Assembly (NCBI RefSeq): GCF_024362695.1
Contig: NC_065433.1
Span: 23,433,700-23,497,699, forward strand
DNA: 64,000 nucleotides
From: Pectinophora gossypiella
Lineage: Eukaryota > Arthropoda > Insecta > Lepidoptera > Gelechiidae
Reading direction: 5' to 3'
The first letter of the stretch is position 1, and every line of letters begins with the position of its first letter. Shown in pieces: positions 1 through 10,727 of the stretch. The translations under genes and the position numbers were made by a program. Below the pieces are notes generated by a model, which worked only from the letters and a program-made list of their open reading frames with translations, was not told where the DNA came from and did not search any database.

Positions 1-97
1 ATCCATTAAATTCGAATTAGTCGAGGCGATCATTTAAATTTTGCGATAACAAGAATTAGTTGATATTTAACCAGCTATAGTCACATTTGAATTTGGA

Positions 98-323
98 AGG
101 GTTGCCACCCTTACTACTATATTTTAGAAAAGTAATACAAGGAAATACGTAACACTACTATGATTTTATCGCTATCGCTTATTCTCGTCAATTAATGTTA
201 CGTGGATTGAACACACTCAAATATAAAATTATTGATACGGTATCTGATATAGTATGATTTAAAAAACAAAATATTTTGACAAAATAAATATTAATATAAC
301 TTAAACAAAATGATGGCAACCCT
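98..323. mobile_element. Possible MITE with GGGTTGCC inverted ends (family S)
   Basis: A short inverted repeat, AGGGTTGCC at 98-106 and GGCAACCCT at 315-323, brackets 226 bp of AT-rich non-coding DNA. The arms are only about 9 bp, so this could be chance, but similar short-armed elements bounded by GTTGCC occur elsewhere here (15478-15700). Confidence 0.35.
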
Positions 324-689
324 AGCTGGAAGACACGAAACTTTGGTGCGGTCGCCTCAATAATGCAAAGCAGAATTCAAACGCCATGGATCGCAGTATT
401 GCACTATCGAAAGCTAATATTAATAGTCTGATACTTGATAGTATCAAATCTTAATTGATATTCCGTATCCTAACTATCGTCGAAAATTGCATAAATTGAA
501 TTGCACAGGGGCAAAAGTGGCTTACATGTTGTTTCTATGGAAACTAGTTGCTCAATAGCAATAACTGTTTGTGTTTACAAATACGCGAGGAACCGGTTTC
601 GATTCCCAGTCGAAACAATTAACGATCTACCCTTATAGTAACTACAGGCGTGAGTCTACCTCGTCACACCTCAGACAGACAAAATCTCG

Positions 690-1372
690 TTCCGTGTACC
701 GCGTTAGTGTGAGCGAGACAGACAATCCGCGCGCGTTCCCCCTTACTCATCATCGGTTGAATACCCGCATATTCAAGACTAATGTAAGACCCAGCTGAAG
801 TACGGTAGTGAATGTTGGGTATGGCAGAAGAAGCATGAAAGTAGGATCAATGCCGTAGAAATGAGGTCTTTGCGTAGCATCTGCGGTGTGAAGTTGAGTG
901 ATAGAGTGAGAAACAGTGTGATAAGACAGAGATGTGGTGTAAAAGACGATATAGTGACTAGGATTGAGAAGGGAATGTTAGGTTGGTTTGGACACGTAGA
1001 GCGGATGAAGGATAATAGGATTGCAAAAGCGGTATATAAAGCGAAAGTTGATGGTAGGGCTGGCAGAGGAAGACCGAGAAGGACTTATGATGACCAAATT
1101 GGAGATGTCCTTAGAAAAGGTTCAATACGATCTACTCTGAACCGGCGTGCGTGTATGAAGCGATTGATGAATGTGGAGGAAGCAAGAGAAGTGTGTCAGG
1201 ATTGAAGCAAATGGAATTCTATAGTCTCTGCTTACCCCGGTGGGAAATAGGCGTGAGTTTATGTATGTATGTATGTAAGACCCAGAGGGGGTGAAGGTCG
1301 GCGCCCGATACCAATTAGTGCGGGGCGGAGAGTTACCGTTCTACGCGGTATTATTTTTTATTCTATGACTCT
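690..1372 (+). repeat. Dispersed repeat O, interrupted by a LINE 3' end
   Basis: The 690-794 and 1286-1372 segments form one repeat unit. It runs from a GTGAGCGAGACAGACAATCC motif through AGACCCAGAGGGGGTGA to GCGGGGCGGAGAGTTACCGT. Related copies are at 46672-46826, 54508-54625 (minus), 55560-55630 and 59790-59965. The RTE-like LINE end at 796-1272 splits this copy and duplicated GTAAGACCCAG at both sides. No coding capacity and no tRNA-like promoter are visible, so its class is unknown. Confidence 0.6.
796..1272 (+). pseudogene. 5'-truncated RTE-like LINE, C-terminal coding end and 3' tail
   Basis: The translation starts in frame with KYGSECW, runs through INAVEMRSLRSICGVKLSDR and GWFGHVERMKDNR and ends at a stop at 1203-1205. 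This is the C-terminal tail typical of RTE-like endonuclease/reverse-transcriptase polyproteins; the endonuclease and catalytic RT domains are missing. About 70 bp of 3' UTR follow, ending in an (ATGT)n tail. The insertion is flanked by GTAAGACCCAG at 784-794 and 1275-1285 (13 bp if the shared AT is counted), a target-site duplication, so the 5' truncation happened at integration. The frame from 861 is still open, so this copy is fairly young. Relatives: 25374-25785, 21031-21208, 42291-42330 and 56976-57073. Confidence 0.82.
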
Positions 1373-1683
1373 GTGTAAAGAAAGTTTCCAAGGCAAGCTA
1401 GAGGTAGACAGATAGATCTCGTGTCATCTAAATGGTAGAGACATTACCCGCACAAATCATATATCATTGATGTACCCAGATAAAGGCTGCTTTGTATGGG
1501 AGGATTCATCACTGGCAATCTTAATAACAAACGTACATGTATTTTTATACCTGTGCCGTGTTTGTCAAAATACAAGTCTACACGTTTACAAGCTACAAGT
1601 ACATATAAATTACTTTTATCAAAAAAACTAGAAGAATTGTAAAATATACTTGTGAAATATTGACACTTGTAACATGTAATTAT

Positions 1684-1684
1684 T

Positions 1685-1715
<31 letters not shown>

Positions 1716-1745
1716 ATATTTAATTATTTTTTGTTTTGTTTTTAA
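1684..1745. repeat. TTTA/TATTT low-complexity tract
   Basis: Imperfect TTTA/TTTAT repeats in AT-rich sequence. The open frame over it (1660-1941) is low-complexity and then runs into SINE-C, so it is not a gene. Confidence 0.7.
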
Positions 1746-1879
1746 TAATATGTGTGTTGTTACAATTTTAGTTGGATGGAATGTACTTGTTTATGTATTT
1801 TTATTTAATTTTTTTTTTATTATTTACATGTGTAGATTTGATGAACACATTCTTTTATTAATAAAATTTTTATCCCATG

Positions 1880-1990
1880 CGGACCTGGAGGTCCCGTCTT
1901 CTAATCCCGGTGGGAACATAATCACAAAAATCACTTTATGATTCCTAGTCCGGTTAGTGCATTGCAGGCTGATCACCTGATTGTCCGATT
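1880..1990 (+). mobile_element. SINE-C fragment (tRNA-like box B and start of body)
   Basis: Degenerate tRNA-like 3' half (GGACCTGGAGGTCCCG, then AATCCCGGTGGGA) followed by the SINE-C body AATCACTTTATGAT and GGCTGATCACCTGATTGTCC. The core and tail are missing, and the flanks show no duplication. Confidence 0.7.
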
Positions 1991-2338
1991 CGGTCATCGA
2001 TCTCCAAAACTCACACGATACGTTGAGATAAAGACATACTTCTCTTTAAAATCTATTACAATCACTTAATTACAATGTGCCTTAATGTTTACTGTCTATT
2101 TATTGTACTCTCTTGTGTAAGTTGCTTTTCTTGCGTGTTTTGATAGTAAGTTATGTATATAAAGTGTTTTATTATAAAAAAACACAAATTCACAAAACAT
2201 TTACAGGATAAACTTATTCTAAGGTGGGCAAAGGCTGCCTTATCGCTAAGAAAGATATCAATAATATATATTCGATTCGAGCGATCTCAATAATATATAT
2301 GTATATTCGATTATATTTGTTACTGTGGTGTCTTAAAA

Positions 2339-2404
2339 AGCGGACCTGTCAAATCTTCAGGTTAGGTAAGCGGACCCTGTGAAAAACGGGATAATGCCAG
2401 AGGG
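2339..2404 (+). mobile_element. SINE-D 3'-end fragment
   Basis: Contains CGGACCTGTCAAATCTTCAG and GACCCTGTGAAAAACGGGAT, the diagnostic 3' part of the SINE-D family (compare 25040-25098). The tRNA-like head is absent. Confidence 0.7.
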
Positions 2405-2689
2405 CTGACTGTGGCGTTCCTTTAACCTCTTAACGCTGAGATTTCCAGACACAATAGTTAAACAGTGGGTTTTGGATTTTAAAAGAACATTCGGTCTTAC
2501 GACTATCGACTAATAGAATAGACTTGGAAGTGTTTTCCTTATTCTCCTTATATGTATAGGGTATTTGTATGTATGTATATGTATGTGTGTGTATTATTTA
2601 TTATTACTATTTTCTTATTTTTTTTTATTTTTGTTCGTATCATTATATGTTTATTGCACCAGCCCGTGCTCCAATGCATTAACTTCTAT

Positions 2690-2801
2690 CACCCTAAGGT
2701 TGCCTGGCAGAAATTGCTATTTAGCAATAAGGCCTATGTCCTTTATATATGTCCTTTGTATATGTCGTTGTGCAATAAAGTATTATTGATTGATTGATTG
2801 A
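2690..2801 (+). mobile_element. LINE 3'-UTR end (family J) with (TTGA)n tail
   Basis: TTGCCTGGCAGAAATTGCTA, then TTAGCAATAAGGCC, a GCAATAAAGT polyadenylation-like signal and a TTGATTGATTGATTGA tail. The minus-strand copy at 48837-48985 has the same order of blocks with a different tail unit (TGTTA). It is the non-coding 3' end of a non-LTR retrotransposon; the clade cannot be assigned from this piece. Confidence 0.65.
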
Positions 2802-3242
2802 CTATATAGTAAACGTTTGTTTCTTTCTAAAATTCTCAACAACTAGACATCACTTTTCAACAGTAGCTCTAGACTAACAACAACAATCACGACATAAAGC
2901 TGCGTCCACAGTAAACAAGTCACGGCTGTGGCGTCGTTCACGATCGACCCGCACGAAGCCTATAAATCAGGGTCTCTGTATCATCTAGCCAGTTGCTGCT
3001 TAAAAATCCCTTGTAAGCTCCGACTTGAAATATTGCTCTACGTTATTGAATTATCTGTTAATATTGAGAAACTAGTTCGCAGGTTGTGAAGACGTGGTCA
3101 ACGCCGACCTATTTTTTATCGTCATTTGAGGTTGAGCAAAATTAAGAACATATATATTTTTTTCTTTTTTCAAAATTAAAGACTGTTTAAGCGATGGGTT
3201 AATTCGGTAGTTTACCGTAGGTTGAAAACGATTACGAAAAAC

Positions 3243-3320
3243 ATCATCATCACCTCTCTAGCGTTATCCCGTTTTCACAGGGTTCCCCTTTTTACAGAAG
3301 CGACTGCCTATCTGACCTTT
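3243..3320 (-). mobile_element. SINE-D 3'-end fragment
   Basis: Reverse complement of the SINE-D tail: ATCATCATCACCTCTCTAGC, GCGTTATCCCGTTTTCACAG and AGAAGCGACTGCCTATCTGA. It ends in the (GATGAT)n tail of this family. Confidence 0.7.
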
Positions 3321-3360
3321 ACGTTAAGTCACATACCTCTTAAACACATATTTTATTATT

Positions 3361-3591
3361 AGGTAGTTTCCAAGGTCAAAGATAAATTATAAAACTCTGA
3401 TTACTAAATAAAGACAGTTCGAAAGGTGGCAAAAAGTTTTATGAATTTTAATAAAGAAAAATGTTATAATAAGTGCGACATATTGTCACGTTTTTTTATG
3501 ACGTCACAGGTTGCTTTTTCATACAAATTTCATAGTAATTTCGTGTTTTGACTTTTAGTAAAAAGTAACTGATTTGACTAGTTGGAAACCC
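3361..3591 (+). mobile_element. MITE family F, full-length copy
   Basis: Bounded by imperfect inverted ends AGGTAGTTTCC and GGAAACCCT. Internal landmarks shared by all copies are ATTACTAAATAAAGACAG, TTTTAATAAAGAAAAATGTT, TATGACGTCACAG and TAGTAAAAAGTAACTGATTT. No coding capacity. The conserved TGACGTCA octamer at 3499-3506 is a perfect CRE/ATF-type site. Eight other copies are in the window. Confidence 0.75.
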
Positions 3592-3736
3592 TATTATGAC
3601 GAATTTGGTTCATAATTTCACCACTGTTATTCTTAGGCTGTGACTGAACTTTACTCTTTGATTGTACCTCTCTTGCATCTTATGTTGTGTTTGTTTTTAA
3701 ATAGGTCATGTGTAAAAAGATGAAGTATAATACATA

Positions 3737-3910
3737 CAGGGTGTTAGTGACATCGTAAAGAATACTGAGTTAATATCAAGTGGAATTTTCCGTCGCAAAA
3801 TTCATGTATTTTTTAAATTATTTTCAATTCTACACTTTTGCAGTGGAAAGTCCTCTTGATATTAACTCGGAATAATGAGCTGAACCATCCCCCTCAGTAT
3901 TTGTTGCGAT
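3737..3910 (+). mobile_element. Fold-back MITE H, left member of a dimer
   Basis: Starts CAGGGTGTTAGTGACATCGT after a TA dinucleotide. The mirrored right half contains CTTGATATTAACTCGG and CATCCCCCTCAGTATT. The right terminal tip (ATGTCACTAACACCCTG in intact copies) is missing. A 38-bp linker joins it to the next H copy at 3949. Confidence 0.75.
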
Positions 3911-3948
3911 GTACAAGAACATACAAGTAGCCATACAAGTAAGTAGAT
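3911..3948. repeat. Linker between the two H elements, shared with 18555-18586
   Basis: The linker reads GTACAAGAACATACAAGTAG then CCATACAAGTAAGTAGAT. The reverse complement of the linker at 18555-18586 is nearly the same apart from one substitution and a short AGTA duplication. The dimer was therefore copied as a unit. Confidence 0.7.
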
Positions 3949-4144
3949 AGGGTGTTAGAGACATGGTAATAAATTAAATACTGAGGGGGATGATTCAAAC
4001 CATGATTCTGAGTTGATATCAAGTGGATTTTCCTATCAGAGAATTCATATAAAATTTTGTGGTTTCAATTCCGCTTGATATCAACTCAGAATCATGGCCT
4101 GAATCATCCCTCAAAGTTTTCGTTACGATGTCACTAACACCCTG
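3949..4144 (+). mobile_element. Fold-back MITE H, right member of a dimer
   Basis: The arms GGGTGTTAGAGACATGG...GGGGGATGATTCAAACCATG and CATGGCCTGAATCATCCC...CGATGTCACTAACACCCTG form a long inverted repeat around an AT-rich loop. A TA dinucleotide follows the right end. Non-coding. Confidence 0.8.
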
Positions 4145-4417
4145 TATTAACACTGGTGAAAGTTGAGTCGGTCTGTGTATGATATAAGAAAGGCACAACA
4201 AAAGAGTGCGGGTCCACGTTTGCACGTCTTAAGAGGAGACTGGGGCACGTAGGGCTGTATTTCAAACTGCTCCCCAGTCGACGCACTGGACCGCCTGATT
4301 AACGGCCGACTTAATGAGTCTTCGTCCACCCAACTTAAGGCCAAAAGAATATACATTTAGATTCCAAGATATAAAAACCTGTCTTAACAAACTGGACATT
4401 ACTATCGGAAGATTAGC

Positions 4418-4596
4418 TTTTTTTTTGACGTGGCTTATTGTAGATTTGCAGCTAGTTGGGCGCGAACCTCGGCTCAGGGAGTCGTCTGTGAGGAAAAATA
4501 TTTGAAAGAATTAATCGACCCTAGCGGGTCGATAGCGATAAGCGCTGAATGAGGGAAATCGTCGACCACGCCGGCGGGGTCGGTATCGGGGTCCTT
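4418..4596 (-). mobile_element. Retroposon E (poly(A)-tailed), internally deleted copy
   Basis: The plus strand begins with a T9 run and then TGACGTGGCTTATTGTAGAT, so the element is on the minus strand with a 3' poly(A) tail. Compared with 42330-42619 the middle block (GCATTAACTACTTGG to GGTGCCCAGTT) is deleted. GGAAGATTAGC at 4407-4417 and 4597-4607 is a perfect 11-bp target-site duplication. No open frame survives, so it is a SINE or a LINE 3' end; I could not find clear pol III A/B boxes. Confidence 0.8.
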
Positions 4597-4700
4597 GGAA
4601 GATTAGCGCGAACCACGGCGAGTAAAAGAAAATGAATTTGCTAGCTTTGAGTAAGTGTTCCTCAATCATGAAAGGAGAATTTTCTAAGCTACTGACATAT

Positions 4701-4976
4701 GGGCCGTGATAGCCCAGTTGGTAGAACGCTTGCCTCTTACTTTGAGGTCGCAGGTTCGAATCCAACACAGTCCTAAACTAAACCAATGAGCGTCAAATAT
4801 GTTTTCGAATTCATATTTGGAACAGAAATAATTCTCACGTGCTCAGCGGTGAAGGATAATATCGTGATTGCATTTTCAGAGGTACGTGAAATAACCTGTT
4901 TTGGGCTGGTTTTCCCTTCGCAGGTTGGAAAATTAGACAGGCAGTTGCTTATGTGAAAAGGAGATGATGACGATGG
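4701..4976 (+). mobile_element. SINE-D with tRNA-derived head
   Basis: The head GGGCCGTGATAGCCCAGTTGG (box A) and CAGGTTCGAATCC (box B) fold like a tRNA. The body carries GTGCTCAGCGGTGAAGGATA and GGGCTGGTTTTCCCTTCGCA. The copy is shortened after GCAGTTGCTTATGTGAAAAG and ends GAGATGATGACGATG. It looks like a tRNA but has no paired acceptor end, so it is a SINE, not a tRNA gene. Confidence 0.8.
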
Positions 4977-5072
4977 GCGAACGCCAACGCCCGCACCGCA
5001 GACCCATAAGTATGGGTAAATTAGTTTTTACCTAGTAAAAAAGAAACTTATAATTAATGGTACTCTTTTAAT

Positions 5073-5336
5073 GAGGAGCTAGGTGGCGCTGCGGTTAACG
5101 CGCTCGGTCTGCGATTGTTGAAGTTAAGCAACTTTCGCAAATAGGATGGGTGACCACAAAAAAAAGTTTTCATCTCGAGCTCCTTAAGCCGTTGGTCCGA
5201 GCTGCATTAGCAGTCGTTAATAACCACCAATCCGCACTGGGCCCGCGTGATGGTTTAAGGCTCGATCTCCCTATCCATCCATAGGGAAGGCCCGTGCCCC
5301 AGCAGTGGGGACGTTAATGGGTTGCTGATGATGATG
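5073..5336 (+). mobile_element. SINE-A, tRNA/5S-headed, with target-site duplication
   Basis: The first part GGTGGCGCTGCGGTTAACGC matches a tRNA box A. At 5117-5132 GTTGAAGTTAAGCAAC and at 5144-5155 GGATGGGTGACC match the A and C boxes of the 5S rRNA internal promoter. The core AAGCCGTTGGTCC and the tail CAGCAGTGGGGACGTTAATG plus (GATGAT)n follow. The CGTGCTTCGGAAGGCACG part of the core is deleted in this copy. ACTCTTTTAAT at 5062-5072 and 5337-5347 is an 11-bp target-site duplication. Confidence 0.88.
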
Positions 5337-5347
5337 ACTCTTTTAAT

Positions 5348-6654
5348 AGGGGACATTTCAAGCTACGTTCCCCCAAAAAAATAAAGATGGCATTTTCAAT
5401 GTTGCCTTTGTTTATCCTTCTAATTTCATGACAAACGTATGCTACTTTTATCTTTGTTTTTAGCTATAAATGATGACCCTTATTACATCCAAGCACAACA
5501 CATCTTCCATCCATTATTATTCTGATCAAAATTTAAAAAAAGCAATATAGGTACTTAGCAACATAATTCTATACATACCTATCTGAACCAAATATCAAGT
5601 AACAAATAATTGTATACAATGCATCTGCCATTACATTAAATTTTTGAATAAGGGGTAAGACGAGTGTGTGCGCCTGCGTTTTGCGCGAACGTCTGCGCAC
5701 CTTAATATATCCTGCGTACCTGACCGCTTCCGCTCACTCACTCTCTCACTCACTCATATTTTTGAATAATTATGTACCCAAGCAATGAGAAATTGGTAAT
5801 TATCACGTAAATCTGATCAGCGCCATCTACATTTTTTTGGGATCGTAGTCTGGAAAGTTCTTAGTATCGAGGCAACCATTGAAGGCTTTTAGGAAGTTCT
5901 TAACAACTTGAAACTGATCCCACACAGGCGAGTTCGCTGGGAACAGTTAGATTTATTTCATCATGTAACAATAGCTAGTTCTTCACGGGACTTATTCGGT
6001 TGGCAGTCACTACTTGGCCGGCCAAGGAAGTAGGACAATGCCCACAGTTATTGGAAAACAGTGCATCCGGAGTAACCAGCAAGGCTGGGTTTGTATTGGC
6101 GTCATTGCGACCAGTTTCTTATTAGGTCAGCGCAGCCCTATCGTACGAGAAACAAAAGTGTTTATTTTAAGCTCGATGTCGATGCCGGGAAATAAATATT
6201 TTTGTTTTGAATTTTGCTCTATAAAACACTCGATACGGTCGACGTTTGTTTGCACGAACGATAGATTTCAATTTGTTGTATTCCATTTTCTATATTATGT
6301 TTTGTGCTATCTCACAGTCGGAATGCGATGTGTGGAAAGTAAACAATGTTTCAACTACGGGTTACGTTCGCAATTTTAGCACCAACTTTCCGGGGCATAA
6401 TCTTAAACTTTGCGGCTGAAACTGGGAAATACGCCGCTTATAAACAGCTGGCACTGCAACCACACCTCATAACTTTCATGCACACCTTTCTAGGACCACA
6501 ACTGTTATTATTTTACGTGCATTTACCACCCGCCCGTCATATCTATTGTGCTAGAGGTAAACTTACGCGACGGTATAGAGTGGTTGATGTGTATCGAAAA
6601 TGACGCGCTTTTCACTATTGCAGTATCGCGTATAGTCAGATGTGAGTAGGGGCG
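5348..6654. other. No recognisable gene or repeat
   Basis: AT-rich sequence with a few short open frames, the longest 121 codons at 6014-6379. None shows a recognisable domain, splice context or codon bias. A TCACTCACTCTCTCACTCAC tract is at about 5734-5754. Confidence 0.6.
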
Positions 6655-6787
6655 TTAAAAAGGCTACATCTAAGCAATATTGTAATTTGACATTTGCGCA
6701 TATAAATGTAAGTGCGCAATGCAAACAAATGTCAAATAGCAATATTGCTTTCGGAAATAAATTGCTTCGATGTGGCCATTTTAAACT
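6655..6787. mobile_element. Fold-back MITE K
   Basis: TTAAAAAGGCTACATCTAAGC and its mirror GATGTGGCCATTTTAA enclose mirrored AATTTGACATTTGCGC and AACAAATGTCAAATAGC. A transcript would form a long hairpin. Other copies: 17686-17748, 20043-20287 and 52783-52892. Confidence 0.75.
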
Positions 6788-6880
6788 CCCAGATTAACGC
6801 AATAAAAAACATATCGACGGACGGACAGACAACAAAGACACAAGGGTTCCATTTTTATTTTGTTGATGTACTCTACTTTT

Positions 6881-7165
6881 CTTCTTACCAACCTCATCAA
6901 CCTTGGTGTCAGGGTTATATTAATCTGCCAAAGGCTCCTGACATGGTTTATGTAACAACTGCTTACTTACGTCTGTAAGTAGTAACCGGCAACGGCTTAA
7001 CGTGCCTTCCGAACACGGATCATCTTACTTTCGGACAGTCAGGCGATCAGCCTGTAATAAAACTGGGGATCAAAGTTATTTTTGTGATATGTCCCCACTG
7101 GGATTCGAACCCGGGACCTCAGTATCGTGAGCCTAATGCTCAATCACTGGACCACAGAGGCCGTT
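6881..7165 (-). mobile_element. SINE-C, near full length
   Basis: Read on the minus strand: tRNA-like head with CCAGTGATTGAGCATTAGGC (box A region) and GGGTTCGAATCCC (box B), then ATCACCTGATTGTCC-type body, core GAAGGCACGTTAAGCCGTTG, TCAGGAGCCTTTGGC and a truncated tail. The acceptor stem does not pair, so it is not a tRNA gene. Confidence 0.82.
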
Positions 7166-8710
7166 ACGGAGGTACTCTATTGAAAATTACTCTTATTAGG
7201 GTCCTAATGCAGAAACGATTAACTGTATTGTGACATGTTGTTAGCATGTTCTTCTCTCTCTCTATTTAAGTTGCGCTCTTGTCGGTGGACTAATCGCCAA
7301 TCCTCTCTTCTTCCAGCCAAATCCTTCACCTCCTGATACGACACGACCTGCACCTTCTCTTTTATTTCATAAATGCATGTCCCTACCTATAAATAAATAA
7401 TTCCATCAGGTAACAGGTTATACAGGCTTACGCAAACCAGAAATAAAACAAAAACTCTTTACAAACCAATTACGTCTTCTACCCGTAGAATTAAAAGCAT
7501 CATTACCTGAAAAAGAAAAAGGAAAATTATATAGAAGCGAAACATAACAGTTGTAAAAACAACAATCGAACAAGCTTAACGAGCATTTAGTGGAAAGAAA
7601 ATTATAATGTACAGAGTACATTGCACACATGGGGTGCCAAACATGAAATCGCTGTAATACATATAAATCGCCGATAATGTCGAAAGGAAAGCTTCATCAG
7701 TGGGACACTTCACACTAAGCTAAAGTATCAAACACACCTTCTGTTGTTCAATGTTAACGTTACTCTTCAAAAGGCTTTCTTTGATGGAGGGAAACGAAAA
7801 TTTATTTTAATTGAACGAGGCGAGACCGTAAAATGATTCGATGAAGATAGACGGGTCGCCGCGATGAAATTAGCTGCTTACAGCTTTATTGGCTTTGATC
7901 AATCTGATTTACCATTAAATCGCTCGTTAGAGAAATCGAAATATGTGCTTGGTAAACCTCAGACGCATTCTGATGCATCTAATTAAAGTCAAATCAAAAT
8001 TATTTATTCTAGCGTAATTATCAATGATAAACGTATCGAAGGCCAATTTTACGATATATGTAGCTTACATACATCATAATATTACAGAATATAAGAGTGT
8101 AATTTTTAAAAGTCACAGAATAAAGACTATTTATTACAAAACTCAACAGCATTTGATTTCATTACACTTGTAGCTTTTAGAAACTGTAAACAAAACCTCT
8201 TCGTGAAAAGAAAGCATTCGATAAACTGAATTATTGAAAGCTAAATGCCCTCGACAGATGCTTCTATGTCAAGAACCAATCTTCTACTTCAACGGATGCA
8301 GAATTGGTGTTTTCTACAGAATGAGAGAAATATTTCCACGGCTAAGATGTACTTCGCCTTTCAAATCTATTATCTGGATTATCCGGTATCGACTGCTGCT
8401 GACAGACTTCACACAATATACTAAAAGGAAAGCCGTGTTGACTTGAGACTGTAACTAATTCAATCACAATGTTTACACAAGATATCCTTCGACGTGAGTG
8501 TCTAATGAGCTGTCGCAATTAATTGTGACTAAGTACGTAATCGCGCTTAGGGTAGAGGGTTCCCTTTATTACACCAGAGAAAACTCTTTAAAAGTTAGTT
8601 TTTATTTAATTGTCATGAAAACTTTTTGCAAATGAATTAAATGGATGATTTTCGGTTTCCAATTAACACCACTCATTTTATACCTTCCAGAGTCCGTCCA
8701 GAGTTTTATT
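7166..8710. other. No recognisable gene; one possible LINE 3' tail
   Basis: Mostly unassigned AT-rich DNA. AAATCAAAATTATTTATTC at about 7991-8009 resembles the minus-strand polyadenylation end of a LINE. Frames at 7418-7630 and 8234-8446 have no recognisable domains. Confidence 0.5.
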
Positions 8711-9000
8711 GGAGCTCGGTGGCGCAGCGGTAAACGCGCTCGGTCTGCGATTGTTGAAGTTAAGCAACATCCGCAAAGGCCGGTCATAGGATGGGTGACA
8801 ACAAAAAAAAAAGTTTTCGTCTCGAGCTCCTCCGTGCTTCGGAAGGCACGTTAAGCCGTTGGTCCCGGCTGCATTGGCAGTCGTTAATAACCATCAATCC
8901 GCACTGGGCCCGCGTGATGGTTTAACGCCCGATCTCTTTATCCATCCATAGGGAAGGCTCGCGCCCCAGCAGTGGGGACGTTAATGGGCTGATGATGATG
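8711..9000 (+). mobile_element. SINE-A, full-length copy
   Basis: Complete arrangement. tRNA box A TGGCGCAGCGG at 8720-8730; 5S-like box A GTTGAAGTTAAGCAAC at 8752-8767; 5S-like box C GGATGGGTGAC at 8789-8799, 21 nt downstream, close to the spacing in 5S rRNA genes. An A10 run, the core CGTGCTTCGGAAGGCACG, CCGCACTGGGCCCGCGTGAT and the tail CAGCAGTGGGGACGTTAATG plus (GATGAT)n follow. No target-site duplication could be read. Confidence 0.88.
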
Positions 9001-10720
9001 AAGTATATAAGATTAAAACACGCATTTTTGCCTGAGACACCATTTCAGCACCAGTTAGAAGATACTGACCCGAAAAAGTAGTTCATTAACTTCGAAACAC
9101 TTACGGCAGATGAGGCAATTGTAACTTCCCCGAGATTAATGACATACACAAAATTGTAATGCGGCTCTCATTACTTACTTGAGGATGATAACCCATTCCT
9201 GCGGTTGTGTATATATTTTACGAGCGAATACAACCGTACTTCATCACACAGGCTCTATACATTTTTCTTCGCAATCCTGCGTAAAGCTCGCCTGCTGAGC
9301 AGCCGCGGGTATAAACGACCCGTATACTCCAACACAAGAACACCATGTGTATAATTATAGTCGTTAACTGAAGAAAGACTAATAATAAACGTTACAATGT
9401 TTTGGTAGCCGCCGGAGCAGTCTCAACCCTCATACGAGTACAATATACTAGGCGAGGAAGCGACAACAATGCTCAAAAGGTTTTTATTTTACGATTGGAC
9501 CAAGTGACACCTCAGAAACCAACATCGTATGAAATTTAAATTTTTATATTGTTCTCCCCACTGCGTTCTAAGACGGGCGCAGAAAGAAATCTCAGTTAAT
9601 TTCTCATTCATTTTCATCTCATAATTGAAGGCCAACGTGAAATAAATCTGTCCATTTAATCAGTGTAATTGGTGCTTCCTTTTAGCAGTTACTTAGCTAA
9701 TTGCCAGTACACGAGTACTAATATATGTTTGTCAATTCAATGCTAAACGTCAACGGTGTGATATTAACTAAACTAAACAGTTCTCATATGAATCCGCTTA
9801 AGGCTCGAAGGAGCGAAATGAAATTACAATGATTTACTACAGGAACGGGCTCTCTGACCCAGAATGTAAATTCCGCAAAATGTTGGGCTGGGATGAAGCC
9901 GCGTTTTTGACTTAGAGCAATTTACGCCCCTTCAGAGGATTGCAAGGGAGTGTTATTGCTAAATAGGTCATTTGCACAACGGTAAATATTCAAGGTCTAT
10001 TCGGAGCCGTGACACCCCGCAGAACACGACATATCGTACAAGTTGTCGCTGCATGTCTTGCTCTCGACTTTTAATTTAAATACAACATTTTTATTTCATT
10101 CACATTTTCTGGTCATGGAATAGTGTGACTGTTCGAATGAAAACCGCGTTCGGTTTGATTGCTGCGTATTATATTGCGGCATACTAGTGGCTGCTCGTAG
10201 TGCCAACTCCTACCACACTCGCTGCCACATCATTGAGGTTGCATAATGTTTTTCGAGCGGAGTGGATAATATTTTTGCGGGCGATGTTTATTTATTCATT
10301 TAAATGACAATGAATAAAATACCAGTCTTTTTCTGATAGACATGTGTATGATAAGATATGTCTTCGTTAATTTTGTGTATGTAAACCAGTGAGCGGACCC
10401 GAAGTTATTTTTGAAACTGGACATTGTAGGAATTAAGCCTTCTATTGTTACAAAGTTCCTTCCGTTTCAAACGGTTCGTCTCTTGAATTTAAAAGCATCG
10501 TATTAGAGTGAACACTCTGCTAAAAAAGTTGTGTCCCTCCTCGCTAATTCAGACGTCTCTCCAGGCGACGAAGTTAAGACCCTCATTAAACGGAACTAAA
10601 TCTCTAAAGAACAATGGTCTCGGTGTCCCTCTCCAGAACGTGAACATCAAAGGCTTCCAAATCAAATTCTCTCGAGTTTAGGTTAAGTCGTATTTTTCTT
10701 TTGGTCGTTTCAATTACCTT
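9001..10720. other. No recognisable gene or repeat
   Basis: 1.7 kb with no open frame over 60 codons, no repeat shared with the rest of the window and no RNA gene visible. Probably unique intergenic or intronic sequence. Confidence 0.6.
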
Positions 10721-10727
10721 ACAATAT

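Noticed and set aside
4701..4772. Possible tRNA gene
   Set aside because: Boxes A and B are present but the acceptor ends do not pair and the SINE-D body follows directly.
6014..6379. 121-codon plus-strand frame
   Set aside because: No recognisable domain or splice context; consistent with chance in unassigned DNA.
7090..7163. Possible tRNA gene on the minus strand
   Set aside because: It is the head of SINE-C, with the SINE body attached and an unpaired acceptor stem.
8752..8800. Possible 5S rRNA gene
   Set aside because: Only the internal promoter part matches; the rest of 5S rRNA is missing and the SINE-A body follows.
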